From contig NZ_RZYA01000006.1 in assembly GCF_004005495.1 (NCBI RefSeq), forward strand, positions 124,001 through 188,000: 64,000 bases of DNA. Direction: 5' to 3'. This document shows positions 9,460-17,854 of the stretch, piece after piece. The notes under the pieces are model-generated. The model was given only the letters and a program-made list of their open reading frames with translations. It was not told the DNA's origin and searched no databases. This DNA is from Streptomyces antnestii. GTDB lineage: Bacteria; Actinomycetota; Actinomycetes; Streptomycetales; Streptomycetaceae. How positions within the stretch are numbered: position 1 is the first letter of the stretch; the number at the start of each line of letters is the position of its first letter. A program made the position numbers and the translations under genes.

Positions 9460-9984
9460 TTACGGGATGACGATGACGGGGCGTCGGGCGCGCCGCGCCA
9501 GCCGGCCCGCGACCGAGCCGAAGATCCGGCCGACGATCCCGTGCGTGGAGCCGACGACGATCGCGTCGGCCTCGTACTCCCGGCCGACCTCTTCGAGTTC
9601 GTGGCAGATGTCGCCGCCGCGCTCCACCAGAATCCAGGGCACTTCGGACAGATAGTCCGCGCAGGCCAGTTCGAGTCCGAGCACCTCGGTGCGGTGGTCC
9701 GGTACGTCGACGAAGACCGGCGGCTCGCAGCCGGCCCACACCGTGGTGGGCAGCCGGTTCGCGACATGCACGATGATCAGGCCGGAGCCCGAGCGGTGCG
9801 CCATCCCGATGGCGTAGGCGAGGGCCCGCTCACTGGAGGTCGAGCCGTCGAAGCCGACGACCACCCCGTGCTTGAAGGCGGGATCGCAGGACTGACGTGT
9901 TTCTTCCGCCGCCTGGGGGGTCGCCGTGGGATCGGCGACCTGCCGCTTGCGGTCCGCGGGTTCAGGGAATTCGTGACCGGCCAT
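9460..9984 (-). CDS. Universal stress protein (UspA family)
   Basis: A 174-residue single-domain Usp protein. The domain starts at VVVGFDGSTSSERAL near residue 42, which is the beta1-alpha1 element, and ends with IVVGSTHGIVGRIFGSVAGRLARRARRPVIVIP. The GxGxxGxx(S)-type nucleotide loop G-S-T-H-G-I-V-G-R-I-F-G-S-V-A points to the ATP-binding class. About 40 N-terminal residues before the fold are polar and probably disordered. The ATG at 9984 lacks a strong ribosome site. It stands alone, divergent from the small membrane-protein gene at 10315. Confidence 0.88.
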   Translation of the reverse strand: MAGHEFPEPADRKRQVADPTATPQAAEETRQSCDPAFKHGVVVGFDGSTSSERALAYAIGMAHRSGSGLIIVHVANRLPTTVWAGCEPPVFVDVPDHRTEVLGLELACADYLSEVPWILVERGGDICHELEEVGREYEADAIVVGSTHGIVGRIFGSVAGRLARRARRPVIVIP

Positions 9985-10314
9985 GAGTGTCTCGGCGATT
10001 AGTTCCTCTGGATCCTCGGCGGATCCTCTGTGGAGGGACGACAGGGAGCGGCGGAGCTGTGTCCGGGAATCATCTTCCCAACCGCATACCCCCAAGGGTA
10101 CGGCGACACTCCTCCTCTGCCCAGAGTCGTCTGCATGGTTCAGCGCACGCTCCGCGGCGTTCAGGGGAGCATGCCCGAGGCCGCGCCCGTATGGCAATGG
10201 TTGCTGCCTCGTACAGACGGTTTGGGTACGGTTCGGGCGGCCCCGGACCGGGCGAGTGACCGGCCGGACTACCACGCGTTGAACGTGCGTACCCACAGCA
10301 ACAGGGAGCGCACT
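9985..10314. other. 330-bp divergent spacer upstream of usp gene
   Basis: No credible gene. It holds two copies of GGATCCTC 3 nt apart near 10010-10028 and a 5-bp inverted repeat TACCC-CCAA-GGGTA at 10087-10100. A related TACCC-TTCACAA-GGG lies near 9390 downstream of the usp start. No promoter was assigned. Confidence 0.5.
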
Positions 10315-10746
10315 GTGCCCGGACCGCCCATCGTGTACCCGTCCGCCCCCGCCCGGAGCGACCGGCGGCCGCCCGAGGGAGCGCGCGAGGGCGGGCGGGC
10401 CTGCGGCACGGAGCCCCGGCCGCGGGAGGCACGGGAGACGCCAGGCCTCGCCGGCCCCGCCGGGCCCGACAGTGTGAGCGATGTGGTCCGCTGGGCCGCG
10501 TTCAGCTGCGTCCTGGTGCCGGTCGTCCTGGTGGGGTACGGGACCTCGCTGGCCGGGGCGGCGGGGGCGGCCCTGGGCCTGGCCGCGGTGACGGGGGTCT
10601 GCCGGGTGCTGCTGCGGCGGTCGGAGCGGGGCGCCGCCCGGCCGCGTCCGGAGCCGACGCGCGGCCACGGGGGCGAGCGGGGAAGGACGGTGCCGGGGGC
10701 GCGCGGGGGCGGTCGCCGTGGCGGGGGATGTGCGCCGGGGGACTGA
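10315..10746 (+). CDS. Small membrane protein upstream of adpA
   Basis: A 143-residue protein with a Pro/Arg-rich N-terminal half, a hydrophobic pair of helices (WAAFSCVLVPVVLVGYG and GAAGAALGLAAVTGVCRVLL, about residues 62-100) and a Gly/Arg-rich basic C-terminal tail. GTG at 10315 is chosen because GGGAG lies 8 nt upstream; the upstream in-frame ATGs have no ribosome site and add a compositionally unlike region. No known domain is recognised. A similarly placed hypothetical protein precedes adpA in S. coelicolor. Function unknown. Confidence 0.6.
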   Translation: MPGPPIVYPSAPARSDRRPPEGAREGGRACGTEPRPREARETPGLAGPAGPDSVSDVVRWAAFSCVLVPVVLVGYGTSLAGAAGAALGLAAVTGVCRVLLRRSERGAARPRPEPTRGHGGERGRTVPGARGGGRRGGGCAPGD

Positions 10747-11135
10747 CTGAATTCCGCGCACTACTGCGTACATTTTCAGCCAACTTCACCCGGCCGTGCA
10801 TTTCTTGCCGCCATCGCCCCCCAACGCCCGTGCCACCAGGCCCGAAAGGACCGTAGAAGGCGCTTGCACCCTACGGGGACCGGCCACCGAGTTGAGGCGC
10901 ACTTCCCTGCAAGGCCCGTCAGTGCCACGCTTCGTGATCGAAAGCTTCACGCCAAGTTGCCATGTCGACAATGTGCCGGATCCTCAACTGGTCACGACGG
11001 GACCACCGGACACAGTAGATTCGATCATGACTGTCCATCGGCGGGGGACTCTGCAGGACCGAGGGGAAACGTGCTGGAGCGACAAGCCCGTCACACGAGT
11101 AAGGGCGACGCGACCACCGAGGGGGGCTTAGCGGG
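10747..11135 (+). promoter_or_regulatory. Long upstream regulatory region of adpA
   Basis: This 389-bp gene-free region precedes adpA. A possible -10 sequence TAGATT is at 11016-11021, about 115 nt before the start codon, which implies a long untranslated leader. In other streptomycetes this region binds butyrolactone receptors, BldD and AdpA itself (established knowledge). I could not locate convincing copies of those sites by eye. Confidence 0.55.
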
Positions 11136-12347
11136 ATGAGCCACGACTCCACTGCTGCGCCGGAGGCCGCAGCTCGGAAGCTTTCCGGGCGACGCCGCCG
11201 GGAAATAGTCGCGGTGCTGCTGTTCAGCGGCGGACCCATCTTCGAAAGTTCCATTCCGCTCTCCGTGTTCGGCATCGACCGCCAGGACGCGGGGGTCCCC
11301 CGTTACCGGCTGCTCGTGAGCGCGGGTGAGGAGGGGCCGCTGCGCACGACGGGCGGTCTCGAGCTGACCGCGCCGCACGGGCTCGACGCGATCTCGCGGG
11401 CGGGCACGGTCGTCGTGCCCGCGTGGCGGTCGATCACGTCGCCGCCCCCGGAGGAAGCCCTCGACGCGCTGCGCCGCGCGCACGAGGAAGGCGCGCGCAT
11501 CGTCGGCCTGTGCACCGGCGCCTTCGTACTCGCCGCCGCCGGCCTGCTGGACGGCCGCCCGGCGACCACCCACTGGATGTACGCGCCGACCCTCGCCAAG
11601 CGCTACCCGTCGGTCCACGTGGACCCGCGCGAGCTCTTCGTGGACGACGGCGACGTCCTGACGAGCGCCGGGACCGCGGCCGGCATCGACCTGTGTCTGC
11701 ACATCGTGCGCTCGGACCACGGCAACGAGGCGGCCGGCGCGCTGGCCCGCAGGCTCGTGGTCCCGCCGCGCCGGAGCGGCGGCCAGGAGCGCTATCTCGA
11801 CCGGTCTTTACCGGAGGAGATCGGCGCGGACCCGCTCGCCGAGGTCGTCTCATGGGCCCTGGAGCACCTCCACGAGCAGTTCGACGTGGAGACCCTGGCC
11901 GCGCGCGCCTATATGAGCCGCCGCACCTTCGACCGCCGCTTCCGCTCACTCACCGGGAGCGCTCCCCTGCAGTGGCTGATCACCCAGCGGGTGCTGCAGG
12001 CCCAGCGGCTCCTGGAGACCTCCGACTACTCGGTCGACGAGGTCGCCGGGCGCTGCGGCTTCCGTTCGCCGGTCGCCCTGCGCGGGCACTTCCGGCGTCA
12101 GCTCGGCTCGTCCCCGGCCGCGTACCGCGCGGCGTACCGGGCGCGCAGACCGCAGCAGGAGAAGCCGGTGGAGGTCGCGGCGGTTCCGGGGCCGGAAACC
12201 CCGGTCCCGGCGCAGACACGGCGGACCGCGGCGGCCGGCAGCTACCCGGGCCCCACCGCCTCACTGCCGACAGAACCAGGCAAACCGGGCTCGGACGCGT
12301 ATGCGGCGGGGCGCGCGAGTCTGCCCGGTCCGAGGAGCGCGCCGTAG
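11136..12347 (+). CDS. adpA: Global developmental regulator AdpA (AraC/GATase1-like family)
   Basis: A 403-residue activator of aerial growth, secreted enzymes and antibiotic genes. An N-terminal DJ-1/PfpI (class I GATase-like) dimerisation domain spans about residues 25-195, with [15 protein letters not shown] containing the nucleophile-elbow-like Cys. Two AraC helix-turn-helix motifs lie around residues 235-335 ([33 protein letters not shown]). The C-terminal tail is Pro-rich and variable. Codon 225 (11808-11810) is TTA, the rare leucine codon read by the bldA tRNA, located in the linker between the domains exactly as known for adpA/bldH. The gene is followed after 10 nt by orn. Confidence 0.97.
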   Translation: MSHDSTAAPEAAARKLSGRRRREIVAVLLFSGGPIFESSIPLSVFGIDRQDAGVPRYRLLVSAGEEGPLRTTGGLELTAPHGLDAISRAGTVVVPAWRSITSPPPEEALDALRRAHEEGARIVGLCTGAFVLAAAGLLDGRPATTHWMYAPTLAKRYPSVHVDPRELFVDDGDVLTSAGTAAGIDLCLHIVRSDHGNEAAGALARRLVVPPRRSGGQERYLDRSLPEEIGADPLAEVVSWALEHLHEQFDVETLAARAYMSRRTFDRRFRSLTGSAPLQWLITQRVLQAQRLLETSDYSVDEVAGRCGFRSPVALRGHFRRQLGSSPAAYRAAYRARRPQQEKPVEVAAVPGPETPVPAQTRRTAAAGSYPGPTASLPTEPGKPGSDAYAAGRASLPGPRSAP

Positions 12348-12357
12348 GGTTGGGCGC

Positions 12358-12960
12358 ATGAACGATCGCATGGTGTGGATCGACTGCGAGATGACCGGGC
12401 TCTCGCTGGCGAATGACGCGCTCATCGAGGTGGCCGCACTGGTCACCGACTCTGAGCTGAACGTACTCGGCGACGGCGTGGACATCGTGATCCGCCCGCC
12501 GGCCGAGGCCCTGGAGACCATGCCCGAGGTGGTGCGGCGGATGCACACCGCCTCGGGCCTCCTCGACGAGCTCGCGGGCGGCACGACTCTGGCCGACGCG
12601 GAGGAGCAGGTTCTCGCGTACGTGCGTGAGCACGTCAAGGAGCCGGGCAAGGCGCCGCTGTGCGGGAACTCGGTCGGCACCGACCGCGGATTCCTGCTGC
12701 GGGACATGCCGACTCTTGAGGACTACCTCCACTACCGGATCGTCGATGTGTCCTCGGTCAAGGAGCTGGCCCGGCGCTGGTACCCGAGGGCGTACTTCAA
12801 CAGTCCGGACAAGAACGGCAACCACCGCGCCCTCGCCGACATCCGGGACTCCATCGTCGAGCTGCGCTACTACCGCGAGGCGGTCTTCGTCCCGCAGCCC
12901 GGCCCCGACTCCGAGACGGCGAAGGCCATCGCGGCCAAGTACGCGCCGCCCTCGGAATAA
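12358..12960 (+). CDS. orn: Oligoribonuclease
   Basis: A 200-residue DEDDh 3'-5' exoribonuclease that degrades nanoRNAs and pGpG, the product of c-di-GMP hydrolysis, linking it to CdgA further along. Exo I is WIDCEMTGL (Asp and Glu), Exo II is [15 protein letters not shown], and Exo III is [15 protein letters not shown] 12358 gives the usual N-terminus [12 protein letters not shown]; an upstream in-frame start inside the adpA coding end is rejected. The gene lies 10 nt after adpA, as in S. coelicolor, and may be partly read from it. Confidence 0.96.
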   Translation: MNDRMVWIDCEMTGLSLANDALIEVAALVTDSELNVLGDGVDIVIRPPAEALETMPEVVRRMHTASGLLDELAGGTTLADAEEQVLAYVREHVKEPGKAPLCGNSVGTDRGFLLRDMPTLEDYLHYRIVDVSSVKELARRWYPRAYFNSPDKNGNHRALADIRDSIVELRYYREAVFVPQPGPDSETAKAIAAKYAPPSE

Positions 12961-13008
12961 CCCCCGTAAGCCCCTGTGTACGGGGTCCGAACCGCCTCAG
13001 GAAAAGGC

Positions 13009-13040
13009 GTGCGCGAGCACCCCTTCGGACCCTGTACACT
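13009..13040 (+). promoter_or_regulatory. tRNA-His promoter with palindromic GTGC/GCAC element
   Basis: GTGC-GCGA-GCAC (13009-13020) runs directly into CCCTTCGGACCCTG and then the -10-like TACACT (13035-13040). The same arrangement, with 17 nt between the start of CACCCCT and the -10, occurs before two tRNA-Lys genes in this window. Confidence 0.6.
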
Positions 13041-13081
13041 TTTTCTCGGCCGGTCGGAAGAACGACAAACGACCGGACATG

Positions 13082-13154
13082 GTGGGTGTAGCTCAGTTGG
13101 TAGAGCACCTGGTTGTGGTCCAGGTGGCCGCGGGTTCAAGTCCCGTCACTCACC
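13082..13154 (+). tRNA. tRNA-His (anticodon GTG)
   Basis: Complete cloverleaf: acceptor GTGGGTG (13082-13088) pairs with CACTCAC (13147-13153), the anticodon stem CCTGG/CCAGG encloses TTGTGGT with GTG at 13115-13117, and the T-arm GGGTTCAAGTCCC is present. G at 13081 can pair with C at 13154, which supplies the extra G-1 base pair specific to tRNA-His. Confidence 0.97.
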
Positions 13155-13157
13155 CTG

Positions 13158-13203
13158 AACGACTGAGGGCCCCGGTTCGGAAGAACCGGGGCCCTCAGTC
13201 GTT
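13158..13203. terminator. Terminator between tRNA-His and cebR
   Basis: A perfect 21-bp inverted repeat (13158-13178 and 13183-13203) with a GGAA tetraloop serves the tRNA and the convergent cebR gene. Confidence 0.92.
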
Positions 13204-13218
13204 TCCGGGGACAGCCGC

Positions 13219-14274
13219 TCAGGACGACGCGCGTTCCACCAGTTCGTTCGGCAGCACCAGCTGTCGGCCGTCGAGCGTGCGCGACGCCGCCGGGCGGCGG
13301 TCCGCGATCTCGGCGAGCAGCAGGTCGATCATGGCCCGGCCCATCTCCTCTATCGGCTGGCGCACGCTCGTCAGGGGCGGATCCATGTGGCGGGCGATCG
13401 CCGAGTCGTCGTAGCCGACCAGGGCCACGTCCTCGGGTATCCGGCGGCCCCTCTCGCGCAGCACCTGCCGGGCCCCGGCCGCCATCACGTCGGAGCCCGC
13501 GAACACCGCGTCCAGCTCCGGTGAGCGCTCCAGGAGCTCGGTCATCGCCCGCCGGCCGCCCTCCTCCGTGAAGTCCCCCGGCACGACGAGCCGCTCGTCC
13601 ACCTCACGGCCCGCCGCCTCCAGGGCCGCGCGATACCCGTCGACGCGGCGCTGGGCCCCGTACACGTCCAGGCGGCCCGCGATCGTGGCGATGACACGGC
13701 GGCCGCGCCCCAGGAGATGCTCGACGGCCGCGTAGGCGCCCGCGAAGTTGTCGGAGTCCACCGACGGCAGCGTCTCCCGTGCGGAGCGGCGGCCGCTGAT
13801 CACGGCGGGGATCTCCAGCTGGCTGAGCAGGTCGGGGAGCGGGTCGTCGGCGTGCACGGAGACCAGGAGGACGCCGTCGACGCGGTGGGCCGCCAGATAC
13901 TGGGCCAGGCGCTGCCGCTCCCGGTCGTTGCCCGCGAAGATCAGCAGGAGCTGCATCTCGGTCTCGGCGAGCTGGGCGCCGACGCCGCGCAGCATGTCGG
14001 AGAAGTACGGCTCGGCGAAGAAGCGGGTCTCCGGCTCGGGCACGACCAGGGCGATCGCGTCCGTGCGGTTGGCCGCGAGGGCGCGGGCCGCCGTGTTCGG
14101 TACGTAGCCGAGCTCGGCCACGGCCGCCTCGACCGCGGCGCGGGTCGCGTCGCTGACGCGCGGCGAGCCGTTGATCACCCGGGAGACCGTTCCCCGGCCC
14201 ACTCCCGCGCGGGCGGCGACCTCTTCCAGGGTCGGCCGGCCCCCACCGCGGTTCCGTGCTCCGTGAGCTGCCAT
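13219..14274 (-). CDS. cebR: LacI-family repressor of cello-oligosaccharide utilisation
   Basis: A 351-residue LacI-type repressor. The N-terminal helix-turn-helix is TLEEVAARAGVGRGTVSRVINGS, the hinge helix is TAARALAANRT, and a periplasmic-binding-like effector domain follows. The gene lies divergently beside cebEFG-bglC, and two copies of the CebR operator TGGGAGCGCTCCCA occur in the cluster. It is therefore CebR, which releases DNA when cellobiose or cellotriose binds. ATG 14274 is chosen because AGGGAGG sits 6 nt upstream; the ATG 18 nt earlier lacks this. The arrangement equals that of S. coelicolor, S. griseus and S. scabies. Confidence 0.94.
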   Translation of the reverse strand: MAAHGARNRGGGRPTLEEVAARAGVGRGTVSRVINGSPRVSDATRAAVEAAVAELGYVPNTAARALAANRTDAIALVVPEPETRFFAEPYFSDMLRGVGAQLAETEMQLLLIFAGNDRERQRLAQYLAAHRVDGVLLVSVHADDPLPDLLSQLEIPAVISGRRSARETLPSVDSDNFAGAYAAVEHLLGRGRRVIATIAGRLDVYGAQRRVDGYRAALEAAGREVDERLVVPGDFTEEGGRRAMTELLERSPELDAVFAGSDVMAAGARQVLRERGRRIPEDVALVGYDDSAIARHMDPPLTSVRQPIEEMGRAMIDLLLAEIADRRPAASRTLDGRQLVLPNELVERASS

Positions 14275-14400
14275 CGTCCGCCTCCCTCGCACTGCCCCCG
14301 GCGAGAATCTAACAGCCTGGCCTGCCGCGTCCCCCAGGCCGACGGGCAGGCGACCCCGTAACGGGCCGATAACCGAAGACGCCGATGCCTGCCCGGTCCC

Positions 14401-14429
14401 TTGACACCCCCGGGGCTAGGCGCGACCCT
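14401..14429 (+). promoter_or_regulatory. Probable cebEFG promoter
   Basis: A perfect -35 TTGACA (14401-14406) is followed 17 nt later by a poor -10 GACCCT (14424-14429). The CebR box begins 16 nt downstream, placing it over the early transcribed region. Confidence 0.5.
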
Positions 14430-14444
14430 TCAAGCCATCACTTG

Positions 14445-14458
14445 TGGGAGCGCTCCCA
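14445..14458. promoter_or_regulatory. CebR operator upstream of cebE
   Basis: TGGGAGCGCTCCCA is a perfect 14-bp palindrome identical to the established CebR box. It lies 116 nt before the cebE start. Confidence 0.95.
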
Positions 14459-14573
14459 CAGCACCTGTCACCTACACATCCCGCACGTTCCCCGCCCGCG
14501 CCGCAGCGTGAACCAACGGGCCCAGCAGAGCAGTTGGCCGGGGGGTCGGCACGTCAGGCAACAGGAGGACGCA

Positions 14574-15899
14574 ATGCGTACGAGTACCCGCCGGCCCGGC
14601 CGGCTGGTCGCCCTCACGGCCGTGGCCGCACTGACCGCAGGGCTGCTGGCCGCATGTTCCAGTGACCCGGGCAGCGACGGCGCCGGGGGCGGCAACGGCA
14701 AGGTCACCCTCAATGTGGGCACCTTCGGGGTCTTCGGCTTCAAGCAGGCAGGGCTCTACGCCGCGTACGAGAAGTCGCACCCGAACATCCGGATAAAAGA
14801 GAACGTCATCGAGCGCAACGACGTCTACTACCCGAAGCTGCTCACCCAGCTCCAGTCCGGCGCCGGCGTCAACGACGTCACCGCGATAGAGGTCAGCAAC
14901 ATCACGGAGGTCGTGCAGACGCAGGCCGCCAAGTTCGAGGACCTCGGCAAGGCCGCGGGCGTCGACAAGTCCCAGTACCTCGACTGGAAGTGGAACCAGG
15001 CGACGACCGCGGACGGCAAGACCGTCGCGCTCGGCACCGACATCGGCCCCACCGCGCTCTGCTACCGCAAGGACCTCTTCAAGAAGGCCGGTCTGCCCAC
15101 CGACCGCGACGAGCTCGCCAAGGCGTGGGCCGGTGACTGGAACAAGTACGTGGCGATGGGCGACCGGTACATGAAGAGGGCGCCCAAGGGCTCGAAGTTC
15201 GTGGACTCGGCCTCCAGCGTCTACAACGCGGTGTTCGCGGGCGCGCGCGAGCGTTACTACGACAAGGCCGGCAAGGGCGGCAAGGAGATCTACGAGACGA
15301 GCGCGGGCCGCAAGGCCGCGTGGGACACGGCGATGAAGGTCGCGCAGAGCACCATGTCCGCCAAGCTCAAGCAGTTCGACCCGACCTGGGACCAGGGCTT
15401 CGCGAACGCCCGGTTCGCCACGGTGGCCTGCCCGGCGTGGATGGCCGGCTACATCCAGGAGAAGGCGGGCGCCTCGGGCAAGGGCGAGTGGGACGTCACG
15501 CGCGCGCCCACCGACGGCAACTGGGGCGGCTCCTTCGTCGGCGTGCCGAGCGCCGGCAGGCACAAGAAGGAGGCGACCGACCTCGCCGTCTGGCTGACGC
15601 GCCCGGAGCAGCTCGCGAAGGTCTTCGCCAAGCAGGCCAGCTTCCCCTCCACGCCGTCGGTGTACGGCAGCCTGAAGCCGTCGCCCACGACCACGGCCTA
15701 CTTCAGCGACGCCCCCCTCACCAAGATCTTCGGCGACACGGCGCGGAACATCCCGTCGGCGGTCTACGGCGTCAAGGACGCGCAGATCGGCCAGTCGATC
15801 ACGGACATCGGCGTGCTCCAGGTGGAGCAGCAGGGCAAGTCTCCGGCCGAGGGCTGGAAGGCCGCGGAGAAGGAGATCAAGGATGTCCTGGGCCAGTGA
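14574..15899 (+). CDS. cebE: Cellobiose/cellotriose ABC transporter, solute-binding lipoprotein
   Basis: A 441-residue family 1 solute-binding protein. The signal peptide ends in the lipobox LLAAC (Cys near residue 24), so the mature protein is lipid-anchored outside the membrane and delivers cello-oligosaccharides to CebF-CebG. Binding-protein features include TEVVQTQAAKFEDLG and GTDIGPTALCYRKDLFKKAG. ATG 14574 has AGGAGG 5 nt upstream. It is the first gene of cebEFG under a CebR box. No ATPase is encoded here; the shared ATPase MsiK encoded elsewhere normally serves this system. Confidence 0.94.
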   Translation: MRTSTRRPGRLVALTAVAALTAGLLAACSSDPGSDGAGGGNGKVTLNVGTFGVFGFKQAGLYAAYEKSHPNIRIKENVIERNDVYYPKLLTQLQSGAGVNDVTAIEVSNITEVVQTQAAKFEDLGKAAGVDKSQYLDWKWNQATTADGKTVALGTDIGPTALCYRKDLFKKAGLPTDRDELAKAWAGDWNKYVAMGDRYMKRAPKGSKFVDSASSVYNAVFAGARERYYDKAGKGGKEIYETSAGRKAAWDTAMKVAQSTMSAKLKQFDPTWDQGFANARFATVACPAWMAGYIQEKAGASGKGEWDVTRAPTDGNWGGSFVGVPSAGRHKKEATDLAVWLTRPEQLAKVFAKQASFPSTPSVYGSLKPSPTTTAYFSDAPLTKIFGDTARNIPSAVYGVKDAQIGQSITDIGVLQVEQQGKSPAEGWKAAEKEIKDVLGQ

Positions 15900-15904
15900 C
15901 CCCG

Positions 15905-16894
15905 ATGTCCGAGAGCACTGAGTACGCCGGCACCGCGTCCCCCGCCCCGGGGGACGCGGCCCCGGCCGCGTCCGGCGGGCGGAGCGCGTGGCGCAGCCGC
16001 CTGTACCGCTGGGACGTCAAGGCGAGCCCGTACGTCTTCGTGGCGCCGTTCTTCCTCTTCTTCGGCGCCTTCGGGCTCTTCCCGCTGCTCTACACGGGCT
16101 GGGCGTCGCTGCACCGTCTTGAGCTGACCGATCTGCACGACAGCGGCTGGCTGGGCCTGGGCAACTACACGAGCCTCCTGAAGAGCGACTACTTCTGGAA
16201 CGCGCTCGGCAACACCTTCACCATCGGCGTCCTCTCCACTGTCCCCCAGCTCCTTGTCGCCCTGGGCGTCGCGCACCTGCTCAACTACAAGCTGCGCGGC
16301 TCGACGATGTGGCGGGTCGCGATGCTGGCCCCGTATGCCACGTCGGTGGCCAGCGCGTCGCTCGTCTTCACGCTGCTCTTCGCGTGGGACGGCGGGATGG
16401 TGAACTGGCTGCTGGGCTTCGCCGGCGTAGGGCCCGTCAACTGGCGGGAGTCCGGCTGGGGTTCGCAGTTCGCGGTGTCCTCCATCGTGATCTGGCGGTG
16501 GACCGGCTACAACGCGCTGATCTATCTGGCGGCGATGCAGGCCGTGCCGCACGACCTGTACGAGTCGGCGGCGCTCGACGGGGCGAGCCGGTGGCAGCAG
16601 TTCCGTCATGTCACCGTGCCCATGCTGCGCCCGACGATCCTGTTCACGGTGGTCGTGTCCACGATCGGCGCGACCCAGCTCTTCGGTGAGCCGCTCCTGT
16701 TCGGCGGGACCGCCGGTTCCAAGGGCGGCGCGAGCCACCAGTTCCAGACGCTGGGGCTCTACCTCTACGACCAGGGGTGGATCAACGGACATCTGGGCCG
16801 GGCGTCCGCCGTCGCCTGGCTGATGCTGGCGATCCTGCTGGTCGTCGCCGCGCTCAACCTGCTGATCGCCCGACGCCTGAGGAGGTCCGGATGA
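15905..16894 (+). CDS. cebF: Cello-oligosaccharide ABC transporter permease
   Basis: A 329-residue MalF-type permease with about six transmembrane helices starting near residue 40 (SPYVFVAPFFLFFGAFGLF). The EAA-type cytoplasmic loop that contacts the ATPase is ESAALDGASRWQQFRHVTVP near residue 220. A polar Ala/Pro-rich N-terminus precedes the first helix. It begins 5 nt after cebE and its TGA overlaps the cebG start (ATGA), giving coupled translation. Confidence 0.94.
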   Translation: MSESTEYAGTASPAPGDAAPAASGGRSAWRSRLYRWDVKASPYVFVAPFFLFFGAFGLFPLLYTGWASLHRLELTDLHDSGWLGLGNYTSLLKSDYFWNALGNTFTIGVLSTVPQLLVALGVAHLLNYKLRGSTMWRVAMLAPYATSVASASLVFTLLFAWDGGMVNWLLGFAGVGPVNWRESGWGSQFAVSSIVIWRWTGYNALIYLAAMQAVPHDLYESAALDGASRWQQFRHVTVPMLRPTILFTVVVSTIGATQLFGEPLLFGGTAGSKGGASHQFQTLGLYLYDQGWINGHLGRASAVAWLMLAILLVVAALNLLIARRLRRSG

Positions 16895-17754
16895 GGCCCC
16901 GCCACCAGTCCCTCACCCTGCGCCCGAAGGCGGGCCGGCACCTGCACGCGGGCCCCGTCACCTACGCGGTGCTCTCACTCTTCACACTGGTCTCGCTGGC
17001 GCCGCTGGTCTGGACGGCGATTGCGGCGTCCCGTACGAGCACGCGGCTCGCGCAGACCCCGCCGCCGCTCTGGTTCGGCGGGAACCTGTTCAAGAACCTG
17101 GAGCGGGCCTGGACGGAGGCGAGTCTCGGCGACGCGATGTTCAACACGACGATCGTGGCGGGCTCCATCACCGTCGGCACGGTCCTGTTCTCCACGATCG
17201 CCGGATTCGCCTTCGCCAAGCTGAGGTTCAGGCTGAGCGGTCTGCTGCTCCTGCTGACGATCGGCACGATGATGGTGCCGCCGCAGCTGAGCGTCGTACC
17301 GCTGTACCTGTGGATCGCCGACCTCCAGTGGACGAACCAGCTGCAGTCCGTCGTCCTGCCGACCTTCGTGAGCGCCTTCGGCGTGTTCTTCATGCGGCAG
17401 TACCTGGTGCAGGCGCTGCCCACGGAGCTGATCGAGGCGGCACGCGTGGACGGGGCGAGCAGTCTGCGCGTCGTGTGGCATGTGGTGTTCCCCGCGGCCC
17501 GGCCGGCGATGGCCGTCCTCGGCCTGCTGACCTTCGTGTTCTCCTGGAACGACTTCCTCTGGCCGATCATCGCCCTGAACCAGTCGAACCCGACCGTGCA
17601 GGTGGCGCTCAACTCCCTGGGCACGGGCTACATCCCGGACAAGGCCGTGATCATGGCGGGCGCGCTCCTGGGCACGCTGCCCCTGCTCCTGGCGTTCGTC
17701 CTGTTCGGCAGGCAGATCGTGAGCGGCATCATGCAGGGCGCGGTCAAGGGCTGA
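16891..17754 (+). CDS. cebG: Cello-oligosaccharide ABC transporter permease
   Basis: A 287-residue MalG-type permease, with six predicted helices and the EAA loop IEAARVDGASSLRVVWHVVFP near residues 185-205. The GGAGG 7 nt before ATG 16891 lies inside the end of cebF. Together with CebF it forms the membrane channel. A 99-nt spacer with a 20-bp direct repeat and a CebR box separates it from bglC. Confidence 0.94.
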   Translation: MRPRHQSLTLRPKAGRHLHAGPVTYAVLSLFTLVSLAPLVWTAIAASRTSTRLAQTPPPLWFGGNLFKNLERAWTEASLGDAMFNTTIVAGSITVGTVLFSTIAGFAFAKLRFRLSGLLLLLTIGTMMVPPQLSVVPLYLWIADLQWTNQLQSVVLPTFVSAFGVFFMRQYLVQALPTELIEAARVDGASSLRVVWHVVFPAARPAMAVLGLLTFVFSWNDFLWPIIALNQSNPTVQVALNSLGTGYIPDKAVIMAGALLGTLPLLLAFVLFGRQIVSGIMQGAVKG

Positions 17755-17796
17755 CGTCCCCGGGGCCGGCGACGTCCCGGCCCTGCCTTCACCTGG

Positions 17797-17838
17797 TCAG
17801 TTACCCACCACCACTTGCTCAGTTACCCACCACCACTT
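17797..17838 (+). repeat. 20-bp direct repeat just upstream of the bglC operator
   Basis: TCAGTTACCCACCACCACTT occurs at 17797-17816 and again at 17819-17838, a 22-bp period. The second copy ends 2 nt before the CebR box. Confidence 0.9.
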
Positions 17839-17840
17839 CA

Positions 17841-17854
17841 TGGGAGCGCTTCCA
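17841..17854. promoter_or_regulatory. CebR operator overlapping the bglC start codon
   Basis: TGGGAGCGCTTCCA differs from the perfect CebR box by one base. Its last A is the A of the bglC ATG, and its GGGAG (17842-17846), 7 nt before the ATG, also appears to serve as the ribosome-binding site. Confidence 0.9.
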
